Below are positions 24,999 through 33,845 of a stretch of DNA of 64,000 nt, in pieces. The position numbers and the translations under genes are program-made. Position 1 is the stretch's first letter. Every line of letters starts with the position of its first letter. Source of the stretch: Pseudomonadota bacterium (GTDB lineage Bacteria; Pseudomonadota; Alphaproteobacteria; Rs-D84). The notes beneath the pieces are model-generated. The model was not told the origin of the DNA. It saw only the letters and a program-made list of their open reading frames with translations, and did no database searches. Location: assembly GCA_023402015.1 (NCBI GenBank), contig JAEXCU010000015.1, positions 67,912 through 131,911 on the forward strand. Reading direction: 5' to 3'.

Positions 24999-27431
24999 AT
25001 GGCGGTAAAGTTCAAAGATTTCATGTTAAATTGGTACAAGGCGTATCATCTGTACAACATGGATGACCCGCGAAAACAACGTTGGGCCGATTTGCGTGGA
25101 AAATCGTACGAAATTAATTCCAAGGGCGAATATGTATATTTGGAAGACGCGCGAAACGGTGTGCAAAAGGGATGGGCAAATCCAAAAACAGGGGAATTGG
25201 CAACTGAATTGCCGTTGCCGGATTTAAGTGAAGAAGATTGGGAATATTTTTATCGCCTGTGTCGCACGGCAATACGAAACATTAATGACAAACGCGAAGA
25301 TTTGTTGCGAAATGACCCTGATAAAAACCCATTGCCGATTGATAAATGGTTCGGCAGTAAGAATTTAAAGGCGTTCAGTGTTCAAGAGGTCAAGCAACCA
25401 ATCAAAGACAAACTGAAACAATTTGCATCGGTGGTATTGGAAACGCCACGATTGAAAAACAAACTGATGGACAGTTTTTCTGCTGATTATTCCATAGATA
25501 CATTTTTGGCCGATTTAATTGACCAGGATTATTCGCGTAATTCGCAATTTACAATTGCGAAAATTCAAACTCTGGTGCGTATATTACCGGGACTGTTGCG
25601 TCCGGAATATGATTTCAAGGTCGGTGATTATAAAAATCCATTTGATGATAAAACCAATGACGCGATTCAACGCATATTTATTGGTACCGGTTATGACCCG
25701 ATTGCCGGAATTGCAATGGATGATTTGGAAAATCAGTTTGATGAAATATCCGCCGAATTGGACCCCGCGAACGAGCAAATAAACCCAATGCAATTGGCGC
25801 AGTTTAAACACCCCAGTGTTTATAAAGAAATATTAAAGGCATTGTATGCGCCGGACAAACCAGAAAAGAAATCGCCATTTCATTCCCAATTTGCATCCAA
25901 CGGTGGTGGGGAAATCACGGGATACATGAACGAAGTTGTTGGTGGGAATAATTATGAATCCGGCGCAAACGAATTGGTCCCGAAACTGGGCAAAGAATTA
26001 AATATCCGTGAACAGTTTAATAAAAAAATCGGTGATTTTCAGGACGAACATTTTTTGCGTCTGACGGACCGCGCGGCCCGGCATGTTTACATAGAACCCG
26101 CCGCCAAAGGCATTGTGGATGCAATTATTAAAGAAAAAATATCCCCAACGGATGGATTGAGCAAAATCATTGAAAAAAAGGATGCCATTGCAAAACGCGT
26201 CCAGGCCAAATCACCCGTCAGCAAAAAGGGGTGTGATTTTTTCTTTGAAGCGCTGTCATATATCCAGGCGTCCGGCGACATGGACGAAGCGTTATCCGGC
26301 GCATTAAAAAATGGTCGCAAGGCCGAGGCAATTGCATTTGAAATAATAAAATATGCAATTTCCAAACGTAAAATTAACGAAGCCAAGGCCGCATTGGAAG
26401 TCTTCGCAGTTATGCGGTACGATACTTTTTCGTCCGCCCATTGGAATGATTTAAAGAAATCCCAAAACGATATCTTTGGCGACAAAAATTTGTCTTTTAA
26501 TAAAAATGAAACCATGTCGTTTTTAACCCGCGCATTGGATAAAACGATTTGGTTGGGTGTTAATGGTGCATTTTGGACCGGCGTTTTGACACGCAATTTA
26601 ATTCAACACGGTCGCGGTAAAATGTCGCCTGATGATATGGCACGTATGAAATCGGCACTGACGAAAATAAATGCAGACAGCCAAGAATTCACAAATCTGG
26701 CCGATGCGCAGGCGCAACATAATGAAATCCGTACGCAATTATTGGCCGCCCAGGAAAATTTTGGTTATGCAATGATTCTGCGCGATGAATATGGTGAATT
26801 AAATAATGAAATCACACGTTTGGAATCTAAAATCCCCGCGGCCACCAAAGATACAGATTTATCACGTTTAACTGCGTTGCAGAATGAAATTGCCGTTAAA
26901 AAAGATGCGCGGGACAAAATGCATTCAAAGTTAACGGCGCATGCCGATGAATTTGTGAAATTGGATGAATTGCAACATAAAATAAAGGGTTTAAATCACG
27001 AAATTGCCGCCCAGGGTGATGCGCTGCGAACAGAAACAGATGCGGCGCGCATAAATATAATTCGCGATGAATTAGAAACCAAGAACAAACAGTTAAAATT
27101 ATACAGTGGGTGTTTAAATGTATACGATAAAATGCGTCAAGACTATATGGAATTGGAACGCGAAGACCGTGTCGCCCAGGAATTGGCCACGCGATTGGGC
27201 GCCGCGGCCGAACGTGGGCACGCCAAGGAAACAGATTCCAAACCATATAATGCGCCCAAATCAGATATTCAAAATATGCAAATGCTGATGGCATTTTGGA
27301 ATGCGGCAAACGGTTATACGCGCGGAATTAATGTTAATTCGTATAATATTTTACGTAATATAAAAAATGTTCGCAAAAATGCAAATCTGCAAAAGACATT
27401 TAATCAAATGGTAAATTACGAACACGAATAA
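24999..27431 (+). CDS. large hypothetical protein (810 aa)
   Basis: No signal peptide and no recognised domain. The start at ATG 24999 has GGGG 7 bp upstream. The N-terminal part is rich in aromatic and charged residues (FMLNWYKAYHLYNMDDPRKQ). The middle contains a Gly-rich stretch (FASNGGGEITGYMNEVVGGNN). Residues about 560-750 are strongly helical with heptad-like patterns (EYGELNNEITRLESKI, then ELETKNKQLKLYSG) and probably form coiled coils. It may be a structural, cell-surface or effector protein; nothing in the sequence decides. It is the only gene behind structured leader C and ends at a weak terminator. Confidence 0.65.
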   Translation: MAVKFKDFMLNWYKAYHLYNMDDPRKQRWADLRGKSYEINSKGEYVYLEDARNGVQKGWANPKTGELATELPLPDLSEEDWEYFYRLCRTAIRNINDKREDLLRNDPDKNPLPIDKWFGSKNLKAFSVQEVKQPIKDKLKQFASVVLETPRLKNKLMDSFSADYSIDTFLADLIDQDYSRNSQFTIAKIQTLVRILPGLLRPEYDFKVGDYKNPFDDKTNDAIQRIFIGTGYDPIAGIAMDDLENQFDEISAELDPANEQINPMQLAQFKHPSVYKEILKALYAPDKPEKKSPFHSQFASNGGGEITGYMNEVVGGNNYESGANELVPKLGKELNIREQFNKKIGDFQDEHFLRLTDRAARHVYIEPAAKGIVDAIIKEKISPTDGLSKIIEKKDAIAKRVQAKSPVSKKGCDFFFEALSYIQASGDMDEALSGALKNGRKAEAIAFEIIKYAISKRKINEAKAALEVFAVMRYDTFSSAHWNDLKKSQNDIFGDKNLSFNKNETMSFLTRALDKTIWLGVNGAFWTGVLTRNLIQHGRGKMSPDDMARMKSALTKINADSQEFTNLADAQAQHNEIRTQLLAAQENFGYAMILRDEYGELNNEITRLESKIPAATKDTDLSRLTALQNEIAVKKDARDKMHSKLTAHADEFVKLDELQHKIKGLNHEIAAQGDALRTETDAARINIIRDELETKNKQLKLYSGCLNVYDKMRQDYMELEREDRVAQELATRLGAAAERGHAKETDSKPYNAPKSDIQNMQMLMAFWNAANGYTRGINVNSYNILRNIKNVRKNANLQKTFNQMVNYEHE

Positions 27432-27435
27432 AAAT

Positions 27436-27460
27436 AATCGCCCATGTGGCGATTTCTTTT
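27436..27460 (+). terminator. terminator after the 810-aa gene
   Basis: AATCGCC (27436-27442) pairs with GGCGATT (27448-27454), followed by TCTTTT. Confidence 0.65.
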
Positions 27461-27480
27461 AAAATTCTGTGATTTTATAC

Positions 27481-27508
27481 TTGCATTAAAATTATTAAAA
27501 TATATAAT
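27481..27508 (+). promoter_or_regulatory. promoter and possible operator of the efflux operon
   Basis: TTGCAT (27481-27486), 16 bp, TATAAT (27503-27508). An A+T-rich inverted repeat, ATTATTAAAA with TTTTTAATAAT (27491-27527), spans the -10 and could be the binding site for the MarR protein encoded next. Confidence 0.6.
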
Positions 27509-27561
27509 TATTCAGATTTTTAATAATTAAACATTTCTTTTATATTATAAAGGGGATTATT

Positions 27562-28011
27562 ATGTCGCGCAAGGAATTTATTCGCCTGATGGAATCTAAT
27601 ATTTGGATTCTGGACAAATTGTCTGCACGTCTGAAACGGGAACCATTTGGTTTGTCGGGTTATCCACGTCAACAAATGGCAATCTTGGTTCGTTTGCATG
27701 TGGGGGGGCGGGCCAGATTAAAAGATATCGCAATTCGTGAAATGGCAACAACGCCAAATCTGTGTGCTGCGTTCAGAAAATTAGAACGCGACGGGTTGGT
27801 TGCGCGCGCGATTGATGAACAAGACCGTCGCAACACATGGTATTCGTGCACACCGGCCGGTTCTGAAATGGCATGTCGGGCATTGGATACATTTCGCGAT
27901 GGTATTGAAAAATTGTTCAGTGGACTAAGTCGTGAAGACGAAGATGCATTGACGGGTGCGCTGAAAACAATGAACAAAGTGTTAACAAAGATGGAGATAA
28001 GTAATGCATAA
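27562..28011 (+). CDS. MarR family transcriptional regulator
   Basis: 149 aa winged-helix protein: QQMAILVRLHVGGRARLKDIA, then the recognition region TTPNLCAAFRKLERDGLVAR and the wing AIDEQDRRNTWYSCTPAG. AAAGGGG precedes the ATG. It overlaps the tolC-like gene by 8 bp, so it heads the operon and probably represses it until an effector binds. The A+T-rich inverted repeat at its own promoter is the likely target. Confidence 0.88.
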   Translation: MSRKEFIRLMESNIWILDKLSARLKREPFGLSGYPRQQMAILVRLHVGGRARLKDIAIREMATTPNLCAAFRKLERDGLVARAIDEQDRRNTWYSCTPAGSEMACRALDTFRDGIEKLFSGLSREDEDALTGALKTMNKVLTKMEISNA

Positions 28012-29335
28012 AACAAGACTGGTATCAGTTTGTGCTGTTATATGTTTGGGGGTTGTGGGACAAAACGCCATGGCATTGGATTTGTCGCTGAACGATACGA
28101 TTGAAAAAATCGTTCATGAATCCCAGGATGTGAAAAAGGCCGATGCAAACGTCAGCAAAGCGACCGCCCAATTGGCCGCCGCGAATGCAAACCGTTGGTT
28201 CAAGGTTGACGGAACCGCGACATATATGAACATGATAAACGTTGAAAATCCGTCAAAATCCAACGCGGTTGATTTGCCACCGGCGCTGGGGGGACTGATA
28301 TCAGACAGTTTAAAGAACCAATCTGTTCATATTGAAATACCGGACAACATCTTTATGGTTGGTGTTTCCGTGTCCCAGCCGATTTACACGTTTGGTAAAA
28401 TCGGTAATGCGGTCAACAGTGTAAAATCTGCAATTAAAATGACCAAGGCCAGTCGTGAATTAACCCTGCGCGAGGTTAAATACAGTGCGGCCGACATTTA
28501 TTGGACCGCAAAAATGACAGATGAAATCGTCAAGATTGCACAATCTGATTTACAGTCCGCACGCGCCGCGCGTCGCAATCTGTCATCGGCGGGTCGTGCA
28601 TCGCGCAGCAACCTGGTTAAAATTGAATCGGATATCGCAACCAAGGAAATAAACCTGTCCGATGCAGAGTTTAATCGTGATACCGCGTACAGAATGCTGA
28701 AAATTCTGGCGGGCATAGATATGGACGAAGAAATCACGCTGACTGATAATTTCCCCCAGACGTTTGGTGCCCTGGATGCGGGCAAATTGACCGCGAATCC
28801 GGAATGGGAAATATTAACCCAACAGGTTCAAATGTATGAATCCAAGGTCAAGGCCGCACGGGCGGAATATTTGCCGACATTGGCGGCCACGGCGTCGTAT
28901 AACTATGTCGCCATGGGTCAGGAATACGACAGCATGTTTGATAAAAAGGGCAGTCAGTCTGCATATTGGGGATTGGCGTTGCAGATTCCGATTTTTAACG
29001 GCGGCGCAACGCGCGCGAACGCAACCATGGACGCCATGGATGCCGAATCCGCGCGTCAAGATTTGGATAAATCCAAAAAATTAAAAACCGAAGAATATGA
29101 CAATGCGATAAAGAAATACAATCATTTACGTGGAAATTTGGCGACATTGGAAAATGCCAGAAACCTGGCCGCCAAGGCATATAAATTTTCCCAGGACCGC
29201 TTTGCGTCTGGGCAAACATCTGCGGTGGAGTTGGCCGAAGTGTCTGCGGGTCTGTACCAGTTGGACATGGCGTTGTTAAATGCAAAATACAATATTTTGA
29301 TGTCGGCGGAATCTGTTAAAAAATTGGGTGAATAA
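28004..29335 (+). CDS. TolC family outer-membrane efflux protein
   Basis: 443 aa. A signal peptide (VCAVICLGVVGQNAMA, cleavage near AMA-L) is followed by the two outer-membrane efflux repeats: DTIEKIVHESQDVKKADANV and PEWEILTQQVQMYESKVKAA, each leading into a beta segment (VSVSQPIYTFGKIGNAV; LALQIPIFNGGATRANA) and long helices. This is the TolC duplicated fold that makes the outer-membrane channel of a tripartite pump. It lies between marR and the short adaptor gene and belongs with the RND transporter. Confidence 0.9.
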   Translation: MHKTRLVSVCAVICLGVVGQNAMALDLSLNDTIEKIVHESQDVKKADANVSKATAQLAAANANRWFKVDGTATYMNMINVENPSKSNAVDLPPALGGLISDSLKNQSVHIEIPDNIFMVGVSVSQPIYTFGKIGNAVNSVKSAIKMTKASRELTLREVKYSAADIYWTAKMTDEIVKIAQSDLQSARAARRNLSSAGRASRSNLVKIESDIATKEINLSDAEFNRDTAYRMLKILAGIDMDEEITLTDNFPQTFGALDAGKLTANPEWEILTQQVQMYESKVKAARAEYLPTLAATASYNYVAMGQEYDSMFDKKGSQSAYWGLALQIPIFNGGATRANATMDAMDAESARQDLDKSKKLKTEEYDNAIKKYNHLRGNLATLENARNLAAKAYKFSQDRFASGQTSAVELAEVSAGLYQLDMALLNAKYNILMSAESVKKLGE

Positions 29336-29337
29336 AA

Positions 29338-29958
29338 ATGGAACGTATATTAGATAAATTTGAACAATTAAAAAATTGGTCGCGCAGACCGCGTACTAAA
29401 AAAAGACTGTACGTTGTTTTTGTTGCGATTCTGGTGCTGTGGGTTGCGTATCGCTTTGTGATGATTGGTATTGAAAACCGGTTGTTTGTATTTAATCCGG
29501 CCCGTATGGCCACGGAAACTGGCATTGTGGTTGATGTTCAAAATGCAAAAAAACAAACCGGCACATTACAAGAACCATTGACGGTTAAAAACAATCGTGC
29601 GTTGGTTTCCGGTGCGCGTGCCCAAACACTGCGGGCGGGTCAACGTGTGGGCGACGGTGTTATCGTTTCTGTTTCCGCCAATATTGATTTGGATACCGGT
29701 ATGCATGTTGTTCGTACACGTGGCGTGTCAGACGGATTAAACTTTGCAGAATATCAAACATCGGGATATTTTGTTCCGTCGTATGCCGTTGTTAATGATA
29801 CGGTTTATGTGATTTCTGATGGCGTGGCCACCGCGCGCCCGGTCCATGTATCGCGCAGTGATGCAGATACAACCGTCATCACAGACGGATTAACCGACGG
29901 CGATGTTATAATATTGTCGCGCGTTGATGACGGCGCAAAAGTTAGAATAAAAAAATAA
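29338..29958 (+). CDS. short periplasmic adaptor (membrane fusion protein-like)
   Basis: 206 aa. One N-terminal membrane helix (LYVVFVAILVLWVAYRFVM, about residues 24-42) is followed by a beta-rich domain whose end matches the membrane-proximal domain of RND adaptors (YFVPSYAVVNDTVYVIS, then TVITDGLTDGDVIILSRV). The usual adaptor is 350-400 aa; the lipoyl halves and the alpha-helical hairpin that contacts TolC are not visible here. It sits in the adaptor position of the operon, 2 bp after the TolC-like gene. Confidence 0.7.
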   Translation: MERILDKFEQLKNWSRRPRTKKRLYVVFVAILVLWVAYRFVMIGIENRLFVFNPARMATETGIVVDVQNAKKQTGTLQEPLTVKNNRALVSGARAQTLRAGQRVGDGVIVSVSANIDLDTGMHVVRTRGVSDGLNFAEYQTSGYFVPSYAVVNDTVYVISDGVATARPVHVSRSDADTTVITDGLTDGDVIILSRVDDGAKVRIKK

Positions 29959-29985
29959 TCTGATTTCAAGGATAGGAGAAATTAA

Positions 29986-32900
29986 ATGCTGAAATTCTTC
30001 GTAAGCAGACCCATCACTACGCTGATGTTTGTATTGTTTTGGGTTGTTTTGGGATTGGTGTCTTTCCCAAAAATGAACATTGAACGTACGCCGTCATTGG
30101 ACTTTCCCATGGTTACGGCCACATTTGTTTATCCGGGCGCGGAACCTGCGGAAATAGAATCCCAGGTTATTAAAAAGGCCGAAGATGCAATATCCGAGGT
30201 TGCCGGATTAAAGAAAATAACATCCCAGGCATTCGAGAACGGCGGGTATGTTATGGCTGAATTCAACCTGGGCGTGAATGTTAACGACAAAGCGTCCGAG
30301 GTTAAAACCAAAATTGACGCGTTGGCATCGGAATTTCCAGATGATTTAAAACAACCTGTGGTTGAAAAATTGAATCCATTACAAGAATCTGTGGTGGACA
30401 TCGTTTTGCGTGGTGCAGATGCGCGTGATTTAGAAGAATATGTTGATAACACATTGGCCACAAAAATCACCGCGATAAATGGTGTTGCCAGTGTATCTGT
30501 TTTCGGTGGTCGCGAACGCGCGGTTCGCATTCAAATGGACCCGGATCAAATGGCGGCCCGTGGCGTTACAATTATGGATATTGTATCTGCGCTGGGGAAT
30601 AAAAACCTGAACGTGCCTGGCGGTAAAATTGAAAGTGGAACCGCATCGTCCAACGTGCGCTTTATTGGTGAATTTGCCATGGTTGATGAAATTGAAAACC
30701 TGCAAATCGTTACCATGGAAGGCCAAAAGTTCAAAGTATCAGATGTTGCCACCGTGGTGGATGCCGCGCGCGATATTGAAACCGGTGCACGTTATAACGG
30801 CCAAGACGTCGTGGTTGCATCCGTGGTCAAGGCATCTGACGGTAATGCAATTAAAATTTCCAACGCATTGCGCGAAAAATTGCCTGATTTCCAGGCGGAC
30901 ATGCAGGCCCGTTTCCCAAATGCAGAAATGCAGATTGTGTCCGATTCATCCATTTCAATTGCTGATGAAACATACAGCACAATTTGGGGTATCGTACTGG
31001 GGATTATATTCACGATTTTGGTTTTGTTGGCGTTTACACGCAACTGGCGTTCCACAATTATTGCGGGTGCGGTTATTCCGGCGTCCTTGATTGCGGGATT
31101 CTTCTTTATGGATGCCAATGGATTTACAATCAATGCGATGACGTTGTTGGCGTATTCATCTGCGCTGGGGACGTTGGTGTCTAATGCGATTATTCTGATT
31201 GAGTCTGCATTACAGGAAATGCACAAAGGTAAAAATCCAGAAAACGCCGCAATTGACGGTACCAAGAAAGTCGCGGTTTCCGTTTTGGCGGGCGTTGGAA
31301 CAAACGTTGTTGTGTTCTTGCCGTTGGCATTTATGGGCGGAATTGCGGGTCAATTCATGTCCCAGTTTGGTATGACGGTTGTGTATTTAACATTGTTATC
31401 ATTGATGTTCTCTTTCACGTTGGCACCAATGATGATTGCAAAATTCCTGCGTCTGACCGCGCCGGTTGATAAAAAATCACCGGTTGCAAATGATGCACCG
31501 GTGCCGGTTGAAAAGACGCCGTTGCGTCAATGGTTTGATTTTCAATTTCGTCGTCCGGGATTGGTTGTTGGTGGTGCATTCGTGATTTTAATTGCATCTG
31601 CCATGTTGATGAAATTCGTCGGTAATGAATTTACACCGTCAACCGATACAAATGAAATCACCATAACGGCGCGCGCGCCAATGGGTGCAACATTTGAAAA
31701 ATCGCAACATATTGCCGAACAAATAGAAGATGTTTTGGCCCAATTCCCAGATGTCAAGGCGACGACTGTGAAAATCGGTGAACGCGGTTTGCAAAATATT
31801 ACAGTAAAACTGGAATTGCAAGAATTGGGCCCGCGCAAGATTTCCGACAAACAATTGGCACGTGATATTCTGCCCCGTTTGGCGGAAATTCCCGATACAG
31901 AATTTCAAATCAAGGCCGGTGCCGGAATGTCTTCGTCAATTTCATCGGATATGGTGTTAAATATTTACGGTGAAGATGACGCAAAACGCGGGGCGTATGC
32001 AGACCAGATTCTGAAAATGATAAATGAAATTCCAGAAGTGCAAACGGCCGTCTTTGCGGTATTGCCACCCAACAATGAAATTCAATTTGTGGCGGACCAG
32101 GCGAAAATGAATTTCTGGGGAGTGTCCAATGCATATGCTGGCGCGGCATTGCGCGCGGCCCTGTATGGCAACGACGATTACAAATACAAAGAACGCGGCG
32201 AAGAATATCCAATTATTGTTGAATTTGCCAAACCGTTTAAAAATGGTGCATTGTTTGACAATGTGTATGTAAATTCACAAAAGGGTATGGTTTCAGTATC
32301 TGAATTGGGTGAAATCAAACGCCTGCCTGCGACGCCAAACATTAATCGTTTGGATAAAAACAGAATTACCGAAATTGACATTAATATCGGTAAATCCACA
32401 ATGGGGCCTGTTCAGCAAAAAATTCAGGCCGGTCTGGATGAAATGGAATGGGAAATGGGATATTATGCCGAATTTGGTGGAATGTCTGAAACCCAGGATG
32501 AAACAACCGGTGAAATCGGCCAGGCGTTCTTGCTGGCAACAATTCTGACGTTCATGTTGTTGGCGGCGATATTGAATTCACTGGTTCATCCGTTTACCAT
32601 TGCAACGTCCATTATCACCAGTTTTGCCGGCGTGTTCATCATGCTGTTCCTGTCGGGGGCATCAATGAACGTTGGGGCCATGTTGGCGTTCGTTATGTTG
32701 GTCGGATTGGTGGTTAACAATAACATTTTGGTGTTGGAACCAACGATTAAGCGAATATCCGAAGGTGCGGTCCCACGCGTTGCATTGTGGACAGAATTAA
32801 CAGATAAAAAGAACATGGTGTTAATGACATCTATCGCGGTTGTAACGGGTATGTTGCCCCAGTTATGGTCAACCGACGGTATGAAGGTCGCCATGGCGGC

Positions 32901-33051
32901 GGTTATGATTGGTGGTATGTTGGCATCCCTGGTGTGGACATTTACATTAACACCCGCGCTGTTCTTCTTATTGGAAGGTTTGCGCGAACGGGTCAAAGCA
33001 AAACGCCGCGTTCATAAAATCGCACGCAAAACCAAGAAAGTGAAAAAATAA
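29986..33051 (+). CDS. RND family efflux transporter with atypical relay residues
   Basis: 1021 aa, the AcrB/MexB-like inner-membrane pump with 12 predicted membrane segments and two large periplasmic loops. The start MLKFFVSRPITTLMFVLFWV and the segments around 330-480 and 860-1000 are typical. In TM4 the usual VDDAI reads VSNAI (S399, N400), and in TM10 the Lys of GLSAKNAI is replaced by Asn (GLVVNNNI, N911). All three residues that carry protons in AcrB (D407, D408, K940) are therefore changed. Coupling must differ or the protein may be non-transporting. AGGATAGGAG precedes the ATG. Confidence 0.92.
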   Translation: MLKFFVSRPITTLMFVLFWVVLGLVSFPKMNIERTPSLDFPMVTATFVYPGAEPAEIESQVIKKAEDAISEVAGLKKITSQAFENGGYVMAEFNLGVNVNDKASEVKTKIDALASEFPDDLKQPVVEKLNPLQESVVDIVLRGADARDLEEYVDNTLATKITAINGVASVSVFGGRERAVRIQMDPDQMAARGVTIMDIVSALGNKNLNVPGGKIESGTASSNVRFIGEFAMVDEIENLQIVTMEGQKFKVSDVATVVDAARDIETGARYNGQDVVVASVVKASDGNAIKISNALREKLPDFQADMQARFPNAEMQIVSDSSISIADETYSTIWGIVLGIIFTILVLLAFTRNWRSTIIAGAVIPASLIAGFFFMDANGFTINAMTLLAYSSALGTLVSNAIILIESALQEMHKGKNPENAAIDGTKKVAVSVLAGVGTNVVVFLPLAFMGGIAGQFMSQFGMTVVYLTLLSLMFSFTLAPMMIAKFLRLTAPVDKKSPVANDAPVPVEKTPLRQWFDFQFRRPGLVVGGAFVILIASAMLMKFVGNEFTPSTDTNEITITARAPMGATFEKSQHIAEQIEDVLAQFPDVKATTVKIGERGLQNITVKLELQELGPRKISDKQLARDILPRLAEIPDTEFQIKAGAGMSSSISSDMVLNIYGEDDAKRGAYADQILKMINEIPEVQTAVFAVLPPNNEIQFVADQAKMNFWGVSNAYAGAALRAALYGNDDYKYKERGEEYPIIVEFAKPFKNGALFDNVYVNSQKGMVSVSELGEIKRLPATPNINRLDKNRITEIDINIGKSTMGPVQQKIQAGLDEMEWEMGYYAEFGGMSETQDETTGEIGQAFLLATILTFMLLAAILNSLVHPFTIATSIITSFAGVFIMLFLSGASMNVGAMLAFVMLVGLVVNNNILVLEPTIKRISEGAVPRVALWTELTDKKNMVLMTSIAVVTGMLPQLWSTDGMKVAMAAVMIGGMLASLVWTFTLTPALFFLLEGLRERVKAKRRVHKIARKTKKVKK

Positions 33052-33055
33052 AGAA

Positions 33056-33077
33056 ATGGGGCCACGGCCCCATTTTT
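33056..33077. terminator. bidirectional terminator
   Basis: ATGGGGCC (33056-33063) pairs with GGCCCCAT (33066-33073), then TTTT. It lies between the RND gene and the convergent Cys-rich gene. Confidence 0.8.
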
Positions 33078-33546
33078 AATTGCTGTAATAACAGTTGGAC
33101 GTGTATGTAAAACTGCCCGACGAATCTGAACCGGTGGTACCGACGGCCAGATAACATTCTGTTATTGATGTTGCGCCACTGGTCGCGGTCGTGCCATAAA
33201 CGCCGCCTGACGATGGACATCGCGTGCATGTTTTATCAAGACGTGTGGGGACCCCGTAATAACCGACCGCGCATTTGTACGATATTATGTTTGCGCATTC
33301 TGCATATGCAGTATTGTTTTCACATTTTGTGGATTTTTTCTTGGTATTAATTTCTATTACACCGCCAGACAGTGTGGTTTCGGTTGTGCCACTGCAATTA
33401 CAAATACTGCTGTTGGTGCAACTGCTGTCATATGTCGGGGATGTACCACCCACCAATGCCGGACAAACATTTCCGCAACAATTAAACGCCGCAAATGCAT
33501 GGTTGCCAAAACCGCATATTGCGGTGGCGATTATAATTTTCTTCAT
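33076..33546 (-). CDS. Cys-rich secreted protein
   Basis: 156 aa. A short Sec signal peptide (MKKIIIATAICGFGNHAFA) is followed by a mature part with 14 cysteines, including CCGNVCPAL, SICNCSG, YKCAVGYYG and CTRCPSSGGVYG, and a Ser/Thr/Gly-rich end. The cysteine pattern suggests a small disulfide-bonded extracellular domain, perhaps repeated in longer surface proteins of this organism; this is inference. The SD GGAGGTTAG is complementary to a segment of the leader upstream (33598-33606). Confidence 0.7.
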   Translation of the reverse strand: MKKIIIATAICGFGNHAFAAFNCCGNVCPALVGGTSPTYDSSCTNSSICNCSGTTETTLSGGVIEINTKKKSTKCENNTAYAECANIISYKCAVGYYGVPTRLDKTCTRCPSSGGVYGTTATSGATSITECYLAVGTTGSDSSGSFTYTSNCYYSN

Positions 33547-33751
33547 TTCTAACCTCCGTTTTTTTCATAAAGAAAACCACCAGAAATTCAGGTGGTTGGA
33601 GGTTAGCGACTATCTTGTAAATAGTGGTGGTATTTGGTATTTCCACACCCTCCAACCAGTGGTTGGAGATTAAAAAATGCACCACATAACGCCGCGGATG
33701 CCTGCGTACAAGAATGGGTCGCTAAACCCCGTTATCAGAATACCTGACAAC
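33547..33751 (-). ncRNA. structured 5' leader B, candidate riboswitch or attenuator
   Basis: Same plan as the leader at 5294-5493. On the minus strand: 5' hairpin GTTGTCAG/CTGATAAC just after the promoter; P1 TTAGCGAC (33725-33718) with GTCGCTAA (33610-33603); internal hairpin CTCCAACC/GGTTGGAG (33668-33650); hairpin AACCACC/GGTGGTT (33597-33575) followed by TTCTTT; then SD and ATG. GGTTGGAGG (33657-33649) can pair with CCTCCAACC (33602-33594), and CTAACCTCC (33606-33598) is complementary to the SD GGAGGTTAG (33557-33549). The last two segments of P1 and of the SD partner overlap by 4 nt, so the two pairings exclude each other. Confidence 0.7.
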
Positions 33752-33757
33752 ATTTTT

Positions 33758-33786
33758 ATCATAACAATATAAAATTTGCGGTGCAA
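33758..33786 (-). promoter_or_regulatory. promoter of structured leader B
   Basis: Minus strand TTGCAC (33786-33781), a 17-bp spacer, TATGAT (33763-33758); start of transcription about 33751, at the first leader hairpin. Confidence 0.75.
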
Positions 33787-33804
33787 GCAAAAGGTTGCTA
33801 TAAT
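33776..33804 (+). promoter_or_regulatory. promoter of the HAD phosphatase gene
   Basis: TTGCGG (33776-33781), a 17-bp spacer, TATAAT (33799-33804). Its -35 box touches that of the divergent leader B promoter, so the two promoters may compete for polymerase. Confidence 0.7.
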
Positions 33805-33845
33805 GCATGCGTGAATAAATGCTTAACATAAAAAGGGTTTATAAT

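Noticed and set aside
24743..25066. 107-codon frame overlapping leader C and the 810-aa gene
   Set aside because: It is explained by the RNA structure and overlaps the start of a well-supported gene.
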